Below, piece by piece: positions 1-7,210 of a stretch of DNA of 12,500 nucleotides. Under the pieces are notes generated by a model. The model did no database searches, was not told the origin of the DNA, and saw only the letters and a program-made list of their open reading frames with translations. Origin of the DNA: Cymbomonas tetramitiformis (Eukaryota > Chlorophyta > Pyramimonadophyceae > Pyramimonadales > Pyramimonadaceae); assembly GCA_001247695.2 (NCBI GenBank), contig LGRX02012917.1:1-12500 (forward strand), given 5' to 3'. The position numbers were made by a program, and so were the translations under genes. Position 1 is the stretch's first letter. Every line of letters begins with the position of its first letter.

Positions 1-273
1 GGAACATATCAACCCCTTATGGCCGGTCTGTGGCCGTACGATGAGGGCTGTGGCCGAGGTTTGGCCGAGTGTGCTTTTGCTTGTTGGCCGAAACGAATTA
101 TGTAAAATTTTGAAAATTCCCCCGAAAATTTGCGATTTTTATGATATTGCCATACATAAAATTAAAATTTTACGCCTGCGGCGGGCAATTTTGGATTTTG
201 GCCGGGATGGCCGAAATTTGGCCGATGGAAATTTTGAGTGTTGGCCGTACGACATAAATGTTTGATATGTTCC
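1..273. mobile_element. MITE-like foldback element 1 (273 bp)
   Basis: Perfect 12-bp terminal inverted repeats GGAACATATCAA (1-12) and TTGATATGTTCC (262-273) bound the segment. Past a 4-base mismatch the inverted match resumes with TTATG. The inside is non-coding: an AT-rich core (about 108-200) in otherwise GC-rich sequence, surrounded by many GGCCG motifs. The 11-mer TGGCCGTACGA occurs in direct orientation near both ends (31-41 and 242-252). The core is clearly related to that of the element at 3091-3378. The 74-codon open frame inside is not a convincing gene. Target-site duplication cannot be judged because the left flank is outside the window, and the inverted repeat may extend further left. 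Family is not recognised. Confidence 0.75.
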
Positions 274-276
274 CTG

Positions 277-712
277 AACACGCCCACAGCCGCAACCGCT
301 CAGCCACTGAACTACGAGATCGCCTACGCCCGCAGCTGCTCAGCCACTGGAACTTACGAGATCAACACGCCCACAGCCGCAGCCGCTCAGCCACCGAACT
401 ACGAGATCAACACGCCCACAGCACGCCCACAGCCGCAGCCGCTCGGCCACTGAACTACGGGATCCAACACGCCCACAGCCGCAGCCGCTCGAGCCACTGA
501 ACTGAGATCAGCACGCCCACAGCCGCAGCCGCTCAACCAGCGAACTACGAGATCAACACGCCCGCAGCCGCAGCCGCTCAGCCACTGAACTACGAGATCA
601 ACACGCCCACAGCCGCAGCCGCTCAGCCACTGACTACGATATCAACACGCCACCACCACAGCCGTTCAGCCATCAACTACGAAATCCACGCACCCGCAGC
701 CGCAATCACACG
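277..712. repeat. 45-bp minisatellite array
   Basis: About nine or ten imperfect tandem copies of a roughly 45-bp unit. Its signature runs GAACTACGAGATCAACACG, then CCCACAGCCGCAGCCGCTCA, then GCCACT. Copies differ by point changes and small insertions or deletions; one has an internal duplication of CCCACAGCACG near 413-430. The last copies (from about 640) are more diverged. The period is a multiple of three, which keeps short open frames alive, but the indels break them, so I do not call a protein. It begins within a few bases of the right end of MITE-like element 1. Confidence 0.9.
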
Positions 713-821
713 TCAGCATCAACAATCACGCTCATATCGCCACGCCACACCCACTTCTTGTCTTGCCAGCTGATGTCTCCCTATCCATACGCCATCAGCT
801 GGGGGGGGGAATATATTTAGA

Positions 822-980
822 AACTTGCCCTCCAATGCCGCACCCACATCTCAAACCCAAAATCCCTCACAACACCCCACACTCAACCACAACAGAGATA
901 CACCGCCATTTTAGCACCCAGCAATATCCCCACGCCCCGCCAGCCCCTACATTGCCGTCCCTTGTTCATAATCGCGACAG
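822..980. repeat. 159-bp dispersed module, copy 1
   Basis: From AACTTGCCCTCC to ATCGCGACAG this segment is nearly identical to 5582-5739. I see about three substitutions and one missing C in the second copy. It is C- and A-rich on the plus strand, with no recognisable coding content. Left neighbours differ: unique sequence with a run of nine Gs (about 801-809) here, a 140-bp satellite at copy 2. The unit is therefore a module of its own and not part of a satellite. Confidence 0.88.
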
Positions 981-2150
981 CTGTCACAACATCAAACACG
1001 CTTAGAAGGGGTCCCTCGAGCACCCCTGAAGGGCCTGTCAGGCCCCCCATATTTAGTCACGCTACCGCAGCCCATGTCAGACCCCACCGCATTTGCCCCC
1101 ATCGCGCCCGTCTCAGCCGACAGCAAACGCCCCAACCATGACCCCCTTTTTCAGTAATTGTCATTCCCCCCTCAGTCACGGTCCTACCCCAGTTCATTGT
1201 CCGCTCGAGCGCCCGGAGCATATCACGTTCACCCTCCAGCTCAGATCTCCCTCCCAGTATAAATCATGCACGACGCCTCGCCAAGCGCTACATCGACGTC
1301 GCCGCGACCAGCCCGTGCCGATCCGCGAGCACCGCCGAGCGTCAAGCACGACATCACGCGAAGTGACATCACGACACGACCACACATGACGTCTCGGCGA
1401 TGCATGACAGGGCAAACGCAAGCGCGCGTTGACACCAAACGCCGCTGTCACTGGGAACCAATGGTCACAGGGCATCCGAAATGACAATGGCATTCACGGA
1501 CTTCCACTATGCTCGCTTGAGTATTTAGCTAGCTCCTGCTTTCGAAAAGTGAGATCCGAACCTTTCAAAACCATTCTGCGGGATAGTGATATTTGCCTCT
1601 TGTGGCCTAGTATTAAATGTGATATATGCATACATATGCTTCGAATCCACATGAGAGCTTTGTCACTAGCAGTTTGTAAGAGTCTGGTTCGGATCCCCAG
1701 AGTGTCCTCTGGTGTATGTGCGAAGTCGTGCCGGGGTGTTTGCTTTATCTGTGAATTGCCCCCTGTGTTGCTCGTTTGCCTTTCTGCTTTTCATGCTTCC
1801 ATCTGAGCCTGAATCTACAGTCTGCGAGTGCAAGTTAGACCCGCGCCCGTTTTGCGAATCTACGAGCCGGCGCGGCAGAAGCGCGTTGCCGCCTGACATG
1901 TTTTACGTAGCACAGCAATAGACACGCATTTCGCCGTTCCGCAGCGGTGGAGATCCGCAGCTGTCCGAAAACGTTCGCGAATTCAGGACACGCTCGTGAA
2001 TTCCCACAGAGGGGCATTTTTCCCGTTGAGCGCCTAGCGGCGAGATGGCCCGAAGCTGCGTTTGTCATAAATTCACACCCGCGACGGCGAACCGTTACAG
2101 GCACTCTCAGCGGTATTCACGTGTGTGCACGATGCGCCCGGCCTTTTTGT
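981..2150. other. Stretch with no gene recognised
   Basis: Open frames here are short (up to 125 codons at 1429-1806), have no recognisable domain, and overlap on both strands without consistent coding signal. Visible structures are minor: a small perfect inverted repeat GGGCCTGTCAGGCCC near 1029-1043, and local CATCACG/GACATCACG repeats around 1340-1380. GAATTC-containing segments from about 1975 may be worn-out copies of the degenerate satellite to the right. No RNA gene was seen. Confidence 0.5.
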
Positions 2151-2950
2151 ACCATATTTTGCACCATTTGCTATGCGAATTCGAACCTCGCAGGGCTTGC
2201 TTGCCGAATATGCTCAAACCGGCGTATGTGACCGGCGTTTGGGAATGCACAACCGTAGCCGCGCTAACTCGAGCCGTGACACCTGACTTTTGCTGTGTTG
2301 ACCAGGTTGTAGCCGAACCCATGTTTTTCCCGCAGTTTGTGTGATGTTTACCTTTGTGAATTCGACCCGTGTGGGCGTTGGCAGCGGTGAATTCCCCGAC
2401 GGGCCTGTATGACAGGTTGTGGGAATTCATGGTTGGCGACGCGCCAGCTCGGGTCTGGACACCTGACCCATGCCTTTTTGCCATGCGTGTGCTCGAAGCA
2501 CGCCTTTGCCCGCAGTTTCTTTCATAATTTTTGACGTGAACTCGTGCTTGGCTGCTCGAAGGGCACCAACTAGGCCTTGTGGCAGGTTGGGGGCATTCAC
2601 CGCAGGAGCCGCTCGTGCCGCGACCTGGGCGCACGACACGCGAGCCGCAGTGAATGCCCAATTGCAAAGTGTTGTTTTGTTCTGCTGGAACGGTATCACC
2701 TAACAGGGTGCCGAACCTCTTCGTTGGTTTTGAAATATTCCTCGGATCTCCTTTGTTTTCACTTGTGTGTGAACTCCTATGTGATGGCACTAGGCTCGCG
2801 CGCGGAGTGACACGGCAGCCATAGGCTCAGTGCACTTCAGGCCAGCTTGTGCATGCCTGACATGGTTTTTCAAACTTTGTGGCAGATTGGGTCAGCAACT
2901 TTTGTTGAGTGTGCTTCTGTTGTGACTCATCAGCACGGGTGCAGTGCTTC
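2150..2950. repeat. Degenerate ~170-180-bp satellite
   Basis: The clearest two units start near 2277 and 2458. Both carry GACACCTGAC; then CCCGCAGTTT (2329 and 2509, 180 bp apart); then a GTGAATTCG or GTGAACTCG motif; then GGCCT-T-TG-CAGGTTG-GGG-ATTCA (about 2402 and 2573). More diverged pieces appear near 2173 (GCGAATTCGAACCTCGCAGG), 2766 (GTGTGTGAACTCC) and 2876 (TTTGTGGCAGATTGGG). The 227-codon minus-strand frame at 2107-2790 runs through this repeat and lacks any known domain, so I regard it as spurious. Unit limits are approximate. Confidence 0.6.
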
Positions 2951-3090
2951 GCAGCCATGGCGCCTGAGACGCCCGTTTTGCGCAGCTCTGCGACCTTTCA
3001 AGTGCCATGCCAACTGCGACACCTGCTTTCGGCCCTTCCAGCCATACAGAGTCTCTCTCTGAATGGCTCGGTGTGCAGGTCTGAATCAGG

Positions 3091-3378
3091 GAAGATATCT
3101 TACAGTACCCCGATTGGCCGGCCCCGGGCCGAACTGAGTCGCCAAAATGAGGCCCGGGCCGAAGACGGACCGAAAGAGAAATTGCTTTGGGGCCGAACCA
3201 ATTTGGCGCAAATTTCTAAAAGTTTGATGAAAATTTTGCGATTTTTGCATTTTCCCATACTTAAGATTAAAATTTTCGCGCCTGCGGCGGGCATTTTGTA
3301 GCTCGGACCGGGCGGGCCGAAGACGGGCCGAAAGAATTTTTGATTTGGGGCCGTACCAGCTCAACGGGAGATATCTTC
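3091..3378. mobile_element. MITE-like foldback element 2 (288 bp)
   Basis: Ten-base terminal inverted repeats GAAGATATCT (3091-3100) and AGATATCTTC (3369-3378) bound a non-coding segment. It has the same design as element 1: GGCCGA-rich arms around an AT-rich core (about 3229-3298) sharing GCGATTTTT, CCATAC, GATTAAAATTTT and GCCTGCGGCGGGCA with positions about 133-193. The ends of the two elements differ but both contain ATATC. Both flanks contain GGTCTGAAT (3078-3086 and 3383-3391). This may reflect insertion into a GCAGGTCTG-repeat region rather than a target-site duplication. Family is not recognised. Confidence 0.7.
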
Positions 3379-3394
3379 ACTGGTCTGAATGAAG

Positions 3395-3545
3395 GTCTGT
3401 GTAGGTCTGTGTGTGTGTGCAGGTCTGTGTGTGTGTGTGCAGGTCTGTGTGTGTGTGTGTGCGTGTGGGTGTGGCATCAGTGTCTGTGTGTGTGTGTGTG
3501 TGTGTGTGCGCGCGCAGGTCTGTGTGTGTGTGCAGGTCTGCATGA
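3395..3545. repeat. GT microsatellite with GCAGGTCTG spacers
   Basis: Alternating (TG)n runs are separated by recurring GCAGGTCTG or TAGGTCTG units, forming a compound micro/minisatellite. A CGCGCGC patch lies near 3509-3515. Related single GCAGGTC units sit at 3074-3081 and 3570-3576, the latter two within a longer TGGCTCGGTGTGCAGGTC-like repeat (3064-3081 and 3560-3577). Open frames through it encode only Cys/Val or Thr/His runs and are not genes. Confidence 0.92.
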
Positions 3546-3720
3546 CGTGAAGGCTCTGTATGGCTTGGTGTGCAGGTCCACGAAACCAACTTCACTGGTG
3601 GGTATCGACCCACAGCAAACGCACGTCACCCTCAAGCTCGCAGCCCACCGGCAGCAGTGACTCGCCGACTCCGCAAGCGCGCTCTTCCCTACTCACTCTT
3701 ATACCCCCTGTCTCCATTTC

Positions 3721-3752
<32 letters not shown>
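3721..3752. repeat. Short 7-bp tandem repeat (TGACTCC)n
   Basis: Four consecutive copies of TGACTCC just upstream of the large 18-bp satellite. Low-complexity DNA; the resemblance of TGACTC to AP-1/GCN4-type sites is not evidence of function. Confidence 0.85.
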
Positions 3753-3759
3753 CCCTCAC

Positions 3760-5060
3760 ATGAAAGGCCTGACCAAGGCGTTCTGCCCTGAAAGGCGCGT
3801 TCCGCCTGAAATGCGGGTTCCGCCCTGAAAGGCGCGTTCGCCCTGAAATGCGCGTTCCGCCCTGCAAGGCGCGTTTGCCTGAAATGCGCATATCGATGAA
3901 ACGCGTGTATCGCCTGAAACGCTCGATTCGCCTGAATGGCGCGCATTGCCTGAAAGGCACACGCCGCCTGAAAGGCGCGTTTCGCCCGGATGGCGCGCAC
4001 CGCCCAAACGGCGCGCATCACCAGGATGGCGCGTGTCGCCTGAAAGGCATGTTCGCCCGAAAGGCGCACTTCGCACGAAATGTGCGCATCGCCCGAAATG
4101 CTCGGTTTGCTGCAATGCGCCTGTCGCCTGAAACACGTGTATCGCCCGAAACGCTCGACTCGCCTGAATGGCGCGCATCGCCTGAACGACACACACCGTC
4201 TGAAAGGCGCGTTTCGCCCACGCAGATGGCGCACATCACCAGAATGGCGCGCATCACCAGAATAGCGCGTGTTGCCTGAAAGGCATGTTTGCCTGAAAGG
4301 AGCGCTTCGCACAAAATGTGCGCATCGCCTGAAATGCTCGATTTGCTGCAATGCGCCTGTTGCCTGAAACACGTGTATCACCCGAGACGCGCGCACCGCT
4401 TGTTCCGCCCCATATCACCTGAAGTTCACACCTCGCCTGAAGCGCTCGTTTCGCTGCAATGCGCCCATTGCCTGAAACACGTGCATCGCCCGCGACGCGC
4501 GCACCGCTTGTTTCGCGCAACGCCACCCGAAGTTCACAGTGCGCCTGGAACGAGCGTATCGACGACACGCATGCCTCACCGGAATGGCGAGCATCGCCTG
4601 AATGTCGCACAGCGCCAGGCCAATGCGCATCACCTGAAAGGCGCAGCTTACGCAGTCCGAGTTGCATCTTTCGCCCGAAGCTTGCACATCGCTTACAGCG
4701 TGCGTATCAGTAGGGCGCATGTGTCACTGGAAGTGCTCGTGTCACCCGAAGCGCGCACGACGCCAGGAATGCGCATAGCGCCTGAAACGCGTATGTCATC
4801 GGAAATGCGCATTTTTGCTTGAAAGGCGCGCTTCGCCCGAAACGTGCATATCACATTGAGTGCTCGTTTCGCTGCAATGCGCGTCTGCCCGAAACACCTG
4901 TGTCGCCAGCAATGCGCGTTCCGCCCTGCGCCCGGAAAGGCGCGTTCGCCCGAAAGGACGCGTTCGCCTGAAATGCGCTTATCGCCTGAAACGCGCATAT
5001 CAACTCAAACGCTTGATTCGCCTGGAGCGCACACACCACCCTGTGACGCGCGGCAGCAGA
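3760..5060. repeat. 18-bp GC-rich satellite with higher-order structure
   Basis: About 1.3 kb of degenerate tandem copies of an 18-bp unit close to TGAAAGGCGCGTTTCGCC. Many copies vary at the middle (GGCGCGCATC, CACGTGTATC, GCTCGATTC). Longer blocks recur: CTGCAATGCGCC appears at 4110, 4346, 4454 and, slightly changed, at 4872, each time near ACACGTG or similar. A block starting TGTGCGCATCGCC is repeated 236 bp apart (4081 and 4317). Because 18 is a multiple of three, long frames stay open on both strands (for example 3689-4396 minus, 4289-4822 plus). They encode hexapeptide-periodic, Arg/Ala-rich products. I see no start context, domain or frame preference that would make one a gene. Confidence 0.88.
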
Positions 5061-5094
5061 GAGGTCACACGCGTCTTGCTTCACAACCCGTCCA

Positions 5095-5580
5095 CCCTGA
5101 AGTCAGCCTCTCCCCTCCCATGCCCCAGCCGCGTGCAGTGGCCAGCAGCGCGTACCACGTCCAGTGGAACGCAACCACTCCTGAAAATTTCAGGCTTCGA
5201 CTGCGTGCAGTGGTCAGATCGCGTGCAGTGGTCAGAACAGAAACCAACCTTTCCCCTCCCATGCCCCAGCCGCGTGCAGTGGCAGCGCGTACCACGTCCA
5301 GTGGAACGCAACCACTCCTGAAAATTTCAGGCTTCGACTGCGTGCAGTGGTCAGATCGCGTGCAGTGGTCAGAACAGAAACCAACCTTTCCCCTCCCATG
5401 CCCCAGCCGCGTGCAGTGGCCAAAAGCGCGTACCACGTGCAGTGGAACGCAATCACTCCTAAAAATTTCAGGCTTCGACTGCGTGCAGTGGTCAGATCGC
5501 ATGCAGTGGTCAGAACAGAAGCCAACCTTTCCCCTCCCATGCCCCAGCCGCGTGCAGTGGCCAAAAGCGCGTACCACGTG
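5095..5580. repeat. ~140-bp tandem satellite, about 3.4 copies
   Basis: Units start with CCCCTCCCATGCCCCAGCCG at 5112, 5253, 5390 and 5531, giving periods of 141, 137 and 141 bp. Copies are almost identical, which suggests recent amplification or homogenisation. Inside each unit GCGTGCAGTGGYCAG recurs two or three times, so there is a smaller internal repeat. The array stops abruptly where the second 159-bp module begins. Confidence 0.93.
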
Positions 5581-5581
5581 C

Positions 5582-5739
5582 AACTTGCCCTCCAATGCCG
5601 CATCCACATCTCAAACCCAAAATCCCTCACAACACCCCACACTCAACCACAACAGAGATACACCGTCATTTTAGCACCCAGCAATACCCCCACGCCCCGC
5701 CAGCCCTACATTGCCGTCCCTTGTTCATAATCGCGACAG
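5582..5739. repeat. 159-bp dispersed module, copy 2
   Basis: Near-identical direct copy of 822-980, 4,760 bp downstream, with one base fewer (CAGCCCTAC against CAGCCCCTAC). It joins the 140-bp satellite directly on its left (GTACCACGTGC then AACTTGCCC). On the right it runs into unique sequence leading to the tRNA genes. Confidence 0.88.
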
Positions 5740-5832
5740 TGTCGCTGTCGTCGTGTGGTGCAGCGAGGGGCTCTCGCGCTGTGCCACGTCCGCCATTGTA
5801 GTGGGAGGCGCAGTTATACTGTCTTGAAAGAC

Positions 5833-5862
5833 TATATACACTGAAAAGTGAGTAAATATCAA
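5833..5862 (+). promoter_or_regulatory. Upstream TATA and CAA signals for the tRNA pair
   Basis: TATATA at 5833-5838 lies about 30 bases before the first tRNA base, and CAA at 5860-5862 ends two bases before it. Plant nuclear tRNA genes commonly carry a TATA-like element near -30 and a CAA transcription start motif just upstream. This placement fits Pol III transcription of both tRNAs from one start. Confidence 0.5.
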
Positions 5863-5863
5863 T

Positions 5864-5953
5864 CTCTCTGTAGCTCAGTTGGTAGAGCGGGGGACTGCAG
5901 TCCTGATTCGCATTGATATCCCTAGGTCACTGGTTCGGTTCCGGTCGGAGAGA
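5864..5953 (+). tRNA. Intron-containing tRNA-Tyr-like gene with GCA anticodon
   Basis: Folds as a full cloverleaf: acceptor CTCTCTG (5864-5870) with CGGAGAG (5946-5952), D arm GCTC/GAGC, anticodon stem GGGGA (5890-5894) with TCCCT (5919-5923), T stem ACTGG/CCGGT, discriminator A5953. Anticodon positions 34-36 (5897-5899) read GCA. A 17-base insert (about 5901-5917) fits the canonical 37/38 intron. The C1-G72 pair, A73 and intron are hallmarks of eukaryotic tRNA-Tyr, whose anticodon is GUA; GCA would read cysteine codons. CysRS normally needs U73, so this is probably not tRNA-Cys. The T loop TTCGGTT has G where A58 is almost universal, which also weakens the B box. It may be a pseudogene or a mutated tRNA-Tyr. 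No CCA is encoded, as expected in eukaryotes. Confidence 0.75.
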
Positions 5954-5956
5954 TGC

Positions 5957-6030
5957 GCACTCATAGCTCAGTTGGTTAGAGCACCCGTTTAGTAAGCGGG
6001 AGGTCCCGAGTTCGACTCTCGGTGCGTGCA
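5957..6030 (+). tRNA. tRNA-Thr (AGT)
   Basis: A 74-base cloverleaf: acceptor GCACTCA (5957-5963) with TGCGTGC (6023-6029), one T-C mismatch at 5:68, discriminator A6030. D arm is GCTC/GAGC. The anticodon stem CCCGT/GCGGG (one T-G pair) closes loop TTAGTAA with anticodon AGT (threonine, A34 normally edited to inosine). T arm CCGAG/CTCGG closes a consensus loop TTCGACT. There is no intron. It starts 3 bases after the tRNA-Tyr-like gene ends, too close for independent upstream signals, so the two are probably transcribed together. Confidence 0.88.
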
Positions 6031-6040
6031 AATATATACG

Positions 6041-6044
6041 TTTT
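6041..6044 (+). terminator. Pol III terminator (TTTT)
   Basis: A run of four T residues 10 bases after the 3' end of tRNA-Thr is the minimal RNA polymerase III terminator. There is none between the two tRNAs, which supports one dicistronic transcript. Confidence 0.6.
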
Positions 6045-6233
6045 CTACCGCGAAATTATGCGTTCAAAGCCCAATTTGGTACGCAAACGCTCAGGTGGGG
6101 GGAGAATTATATACCGCATCGCTCGCCTAGCTTGAACGCCAAACTAGAAAAGTGGGGGAGGAGGAAGGGGGGGTGAAAGTGATAATATATAAAGTACTTA
6201 ACCTGGTCGATCTCGATATCTGCACTAAGCCAT

Positions 6234-6295
6234 CTCTCTGTAGCTCAGTTGGTAGAGCGGGGGACCGTAGTCCTGATTCGTACCCTACGGTCCTA
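6234..6295 (+). pseudogene. Truncated tRNA-Tyr copy (GTA anticodon)
   Basis: Identical to the first tRNA-Tyr-like gene from CTCTCTG through GCGGGGGAC, then carries anticodon GTA (tyrosine) and an intron starting TCCTGATTCG. GGACCGTAG pairs perfectly with CTACGGTCC, so the anticodon-intron helix expected of a pre-tRNA-Tyr is kept. Homology ends after CCTAG (about 6295). The T arm, B box and 3' acceptor strand are missing and AT-rich transposon-like DNA follows. Position 33 is C instead of the universal T. It therefore cannot make a tRNA as it stands. A TATATA lies at 6186-6191. Confidence 0.75.
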
Positions 6296-6359
6296 GCAAA
6301 TTGTAGTATGTGTACTAAAGGTGTCCTAAAGGCATAGTAAAGGACAGTTAGTACGTATG

Positions 6360-6406
6360 GGCGTTAGTATGCCGGTAGTATAATATATTACAGGCATACT
6401 GACGCC
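6360..6406. repeat. 47-bp near-perfect palindrome
   Basis: The left arm contains GGCGTTAGTATGCC and the right arm GGCATACTGACGCC, with GTAGTATA opposite TATATTAC in the middle. Only about three mismatches break a roughly 23-bp stem with almost no loop. The arm motif CGTTAGTATGCC resembles motifs in the transposase introns. It could be a protein-binding or hairpin-forming end signal, or the remains of two element ends joined head to head. Confidence 0.8.
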
Positions 6407-6446
6407 ATATTGGCGCGTTAAGATGCGCGTACTACAGGCGTCCTAA

Positions 6447-6490
6447 CGGCACTGCGCCTTAAGTATGCGTTGGTCCCAACTGGAGCAGGG
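6447..6490. repeat. Subterminal direct repeat, copy 1
   Basis: Starts CGGCACTGCGCCTT, followed by AAGTATGCGTTGGT and, after a few bases, GCAGGGGT. It matches 6741-6788 with a small insertion (TA) and several substitutions, in the same orientation 294 bp apart. Confidence 0.75.
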
Positions 6491-6740
6491 GTGAGTGGTG
6501 GGGCACGTGTGGATGTGCAGATCACTGAGATGGCGTTTTATGGTGACTAGAAGGCCAGGGGAAGTTTATTCCGCGGAGTATGGTGGGATTCGGGGAAAGT
6601 ATTACGCGGGCTGAGTTTCTCGGAAATGTAGGGACGTTAGGATGGCGTTAGCATGCCTCTAGGATGTCATTAGGAGGTTGGCGTTAGGACGTAGTTAGGA
6701 TGCTCGTAGGCAAAGTTAATACGCTAATGGCACTCGCTAG

Positions 6741-6788
6741 CGGCACTGCGCCTTATAAAGTATGCGTTAGTTGTACTACTGCAGGGGT
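6741..6788. repeat. Subterminal direct repeat, copy 2
   Basis: Second copy of the CGGCACTGCGCCTT unit, here followed by ATAAAGTATGCGTTAGTTG and GCAGGGGTC. Repeated subterminal units near a transposase gene are typical binding-site arrays in CACTA elements; that role here is inference. Confidence 0.75.
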
Positions 6789-6888
6789 CGTTACCAAGGT
6801 CACAATTTGCAACTGCCTGCATGGCATGTGGCAAGCAAAAAATAAACTAGCAGCGATTCATGTCTCATACATCGACCTCGTCGTCGTC

Positions 6889-7210
6889 CTATGTCCTTGA
6901 TCCCTCGAAGAAGTCGGCCGTTGGGTCGAGAATGACCGCGGTCTCCATGCACGGATGTGGTACAATAACAACCTGCTGTTCTACTCTATTGGCTAATATG
7001 AATGGCTCCATGTTGTCAAAGGCCGCGCGGTCTACGTGCGGGTTGAAGGTATAGACCGTCTTGGTCAAGTTATCCGGGCCGAGAATGGAGTGACGTCGAC
7101 GGTACTCCTTGATCTGTTCGTCGGTCGGCTTAGCGAACCAATCGCATTTCAGTAAGATGTAGACCTTTCCTGCAATCTCCACCCGCAATATTCTCGTAAT
7201 ACGGCCGTGC
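6889..7210 (-). CDS. Transposase last exon: DUF4216-like C-terminus
   Basis: HGRITRILRVEIAGKVYILL, then KCDWF (7135-7149), matches the DUF4216 core YYG.I..I.EL.Y....V.LFKCDW. Later PFILANRVEQQVVIVPHP matches its PFI.A.QA.QVFYV.DP motif. The TAG stop is at 6889-6891. The preferred acceptor is ATGCAG at 7211-7212, which keeps the phase; the one at 7245 does not. The function of DUF4216 is unknown; it is mostly found in plant En/Spm transposases. Confidence 0.8.

Larger units (their letters stand above)
6300..6888. other. Noncoding terminal region of the transposon
   Basis: About 590 bp between the tRNA remnant and the stop codon of the transposase gene, with no convincing frame. It is packed with variants of GTTAGNATG, CGTTAG and CTAAAGG in both orientations, like a CACTA subterminal region. 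It contains a hairpin-forming stretch (6312-6354, GTACTAA...TTAGTAC with TCCT/AGGA), a long palindrome (6360-6406), and an imperfect direct repeat of about 45 bp starting CGGCACTGCGCCTT (6447 and 6741). The exact element end and any CACTA terminus were not identified, so assigning this DNA to the element is inference from motif sharing and position. Confidence 0.55.

Noticed and set aside
277..712. Possible CRISPR-like array
   Set aside because: Units are contiguous 45-bp tandem copies without unique spacers, in a eukaryotic context. It is a minisatellite.
1029..1043. GGGCCTGTCAGGCCC hairpin as a terminator
   Set aside because: A short perfect inverted repeat with no gene next to it. Stem-loop terminators are a bacterial feature and do not apply here.
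1093..1493. Short overlapping frames on both strands around 1093-1493
   Set aside because: They are mutual shadows in GC-rich DNA, with no recognisable motif or splice-supported extension.
2107..2790. 227-codon open frame on the minus strand
   Set aside because: It runs across the degenerate ~180-bp satellite, has no known domain and an unlikely composition, and its repeat units do not conserve the protein.
3689..4822. Long open frames on both strands (up to about 235 codons) in the 18-bp satellite
   Set aside because: The period is a multiple of three, so stops are rare in several frames at once. Products are repetitive, no frame is favoured, and no domain is recognisable.
822..5739. LTR retrotransposon with 159-bp LTRs
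   Set aside because: No reverse transcriptase, gag, primer-binding site or polypurine tract was seen, and the interior is satellite and MITE DNA. Kept only as a weak alternative.
6224..6232. CACTAAGCC as the CACTA terminus of the transposon
   Set aside because: It lies upstream of the truncated tRNA copy, which is host sequence. A five-base match is expected by chance and no matching inverted end is visible.
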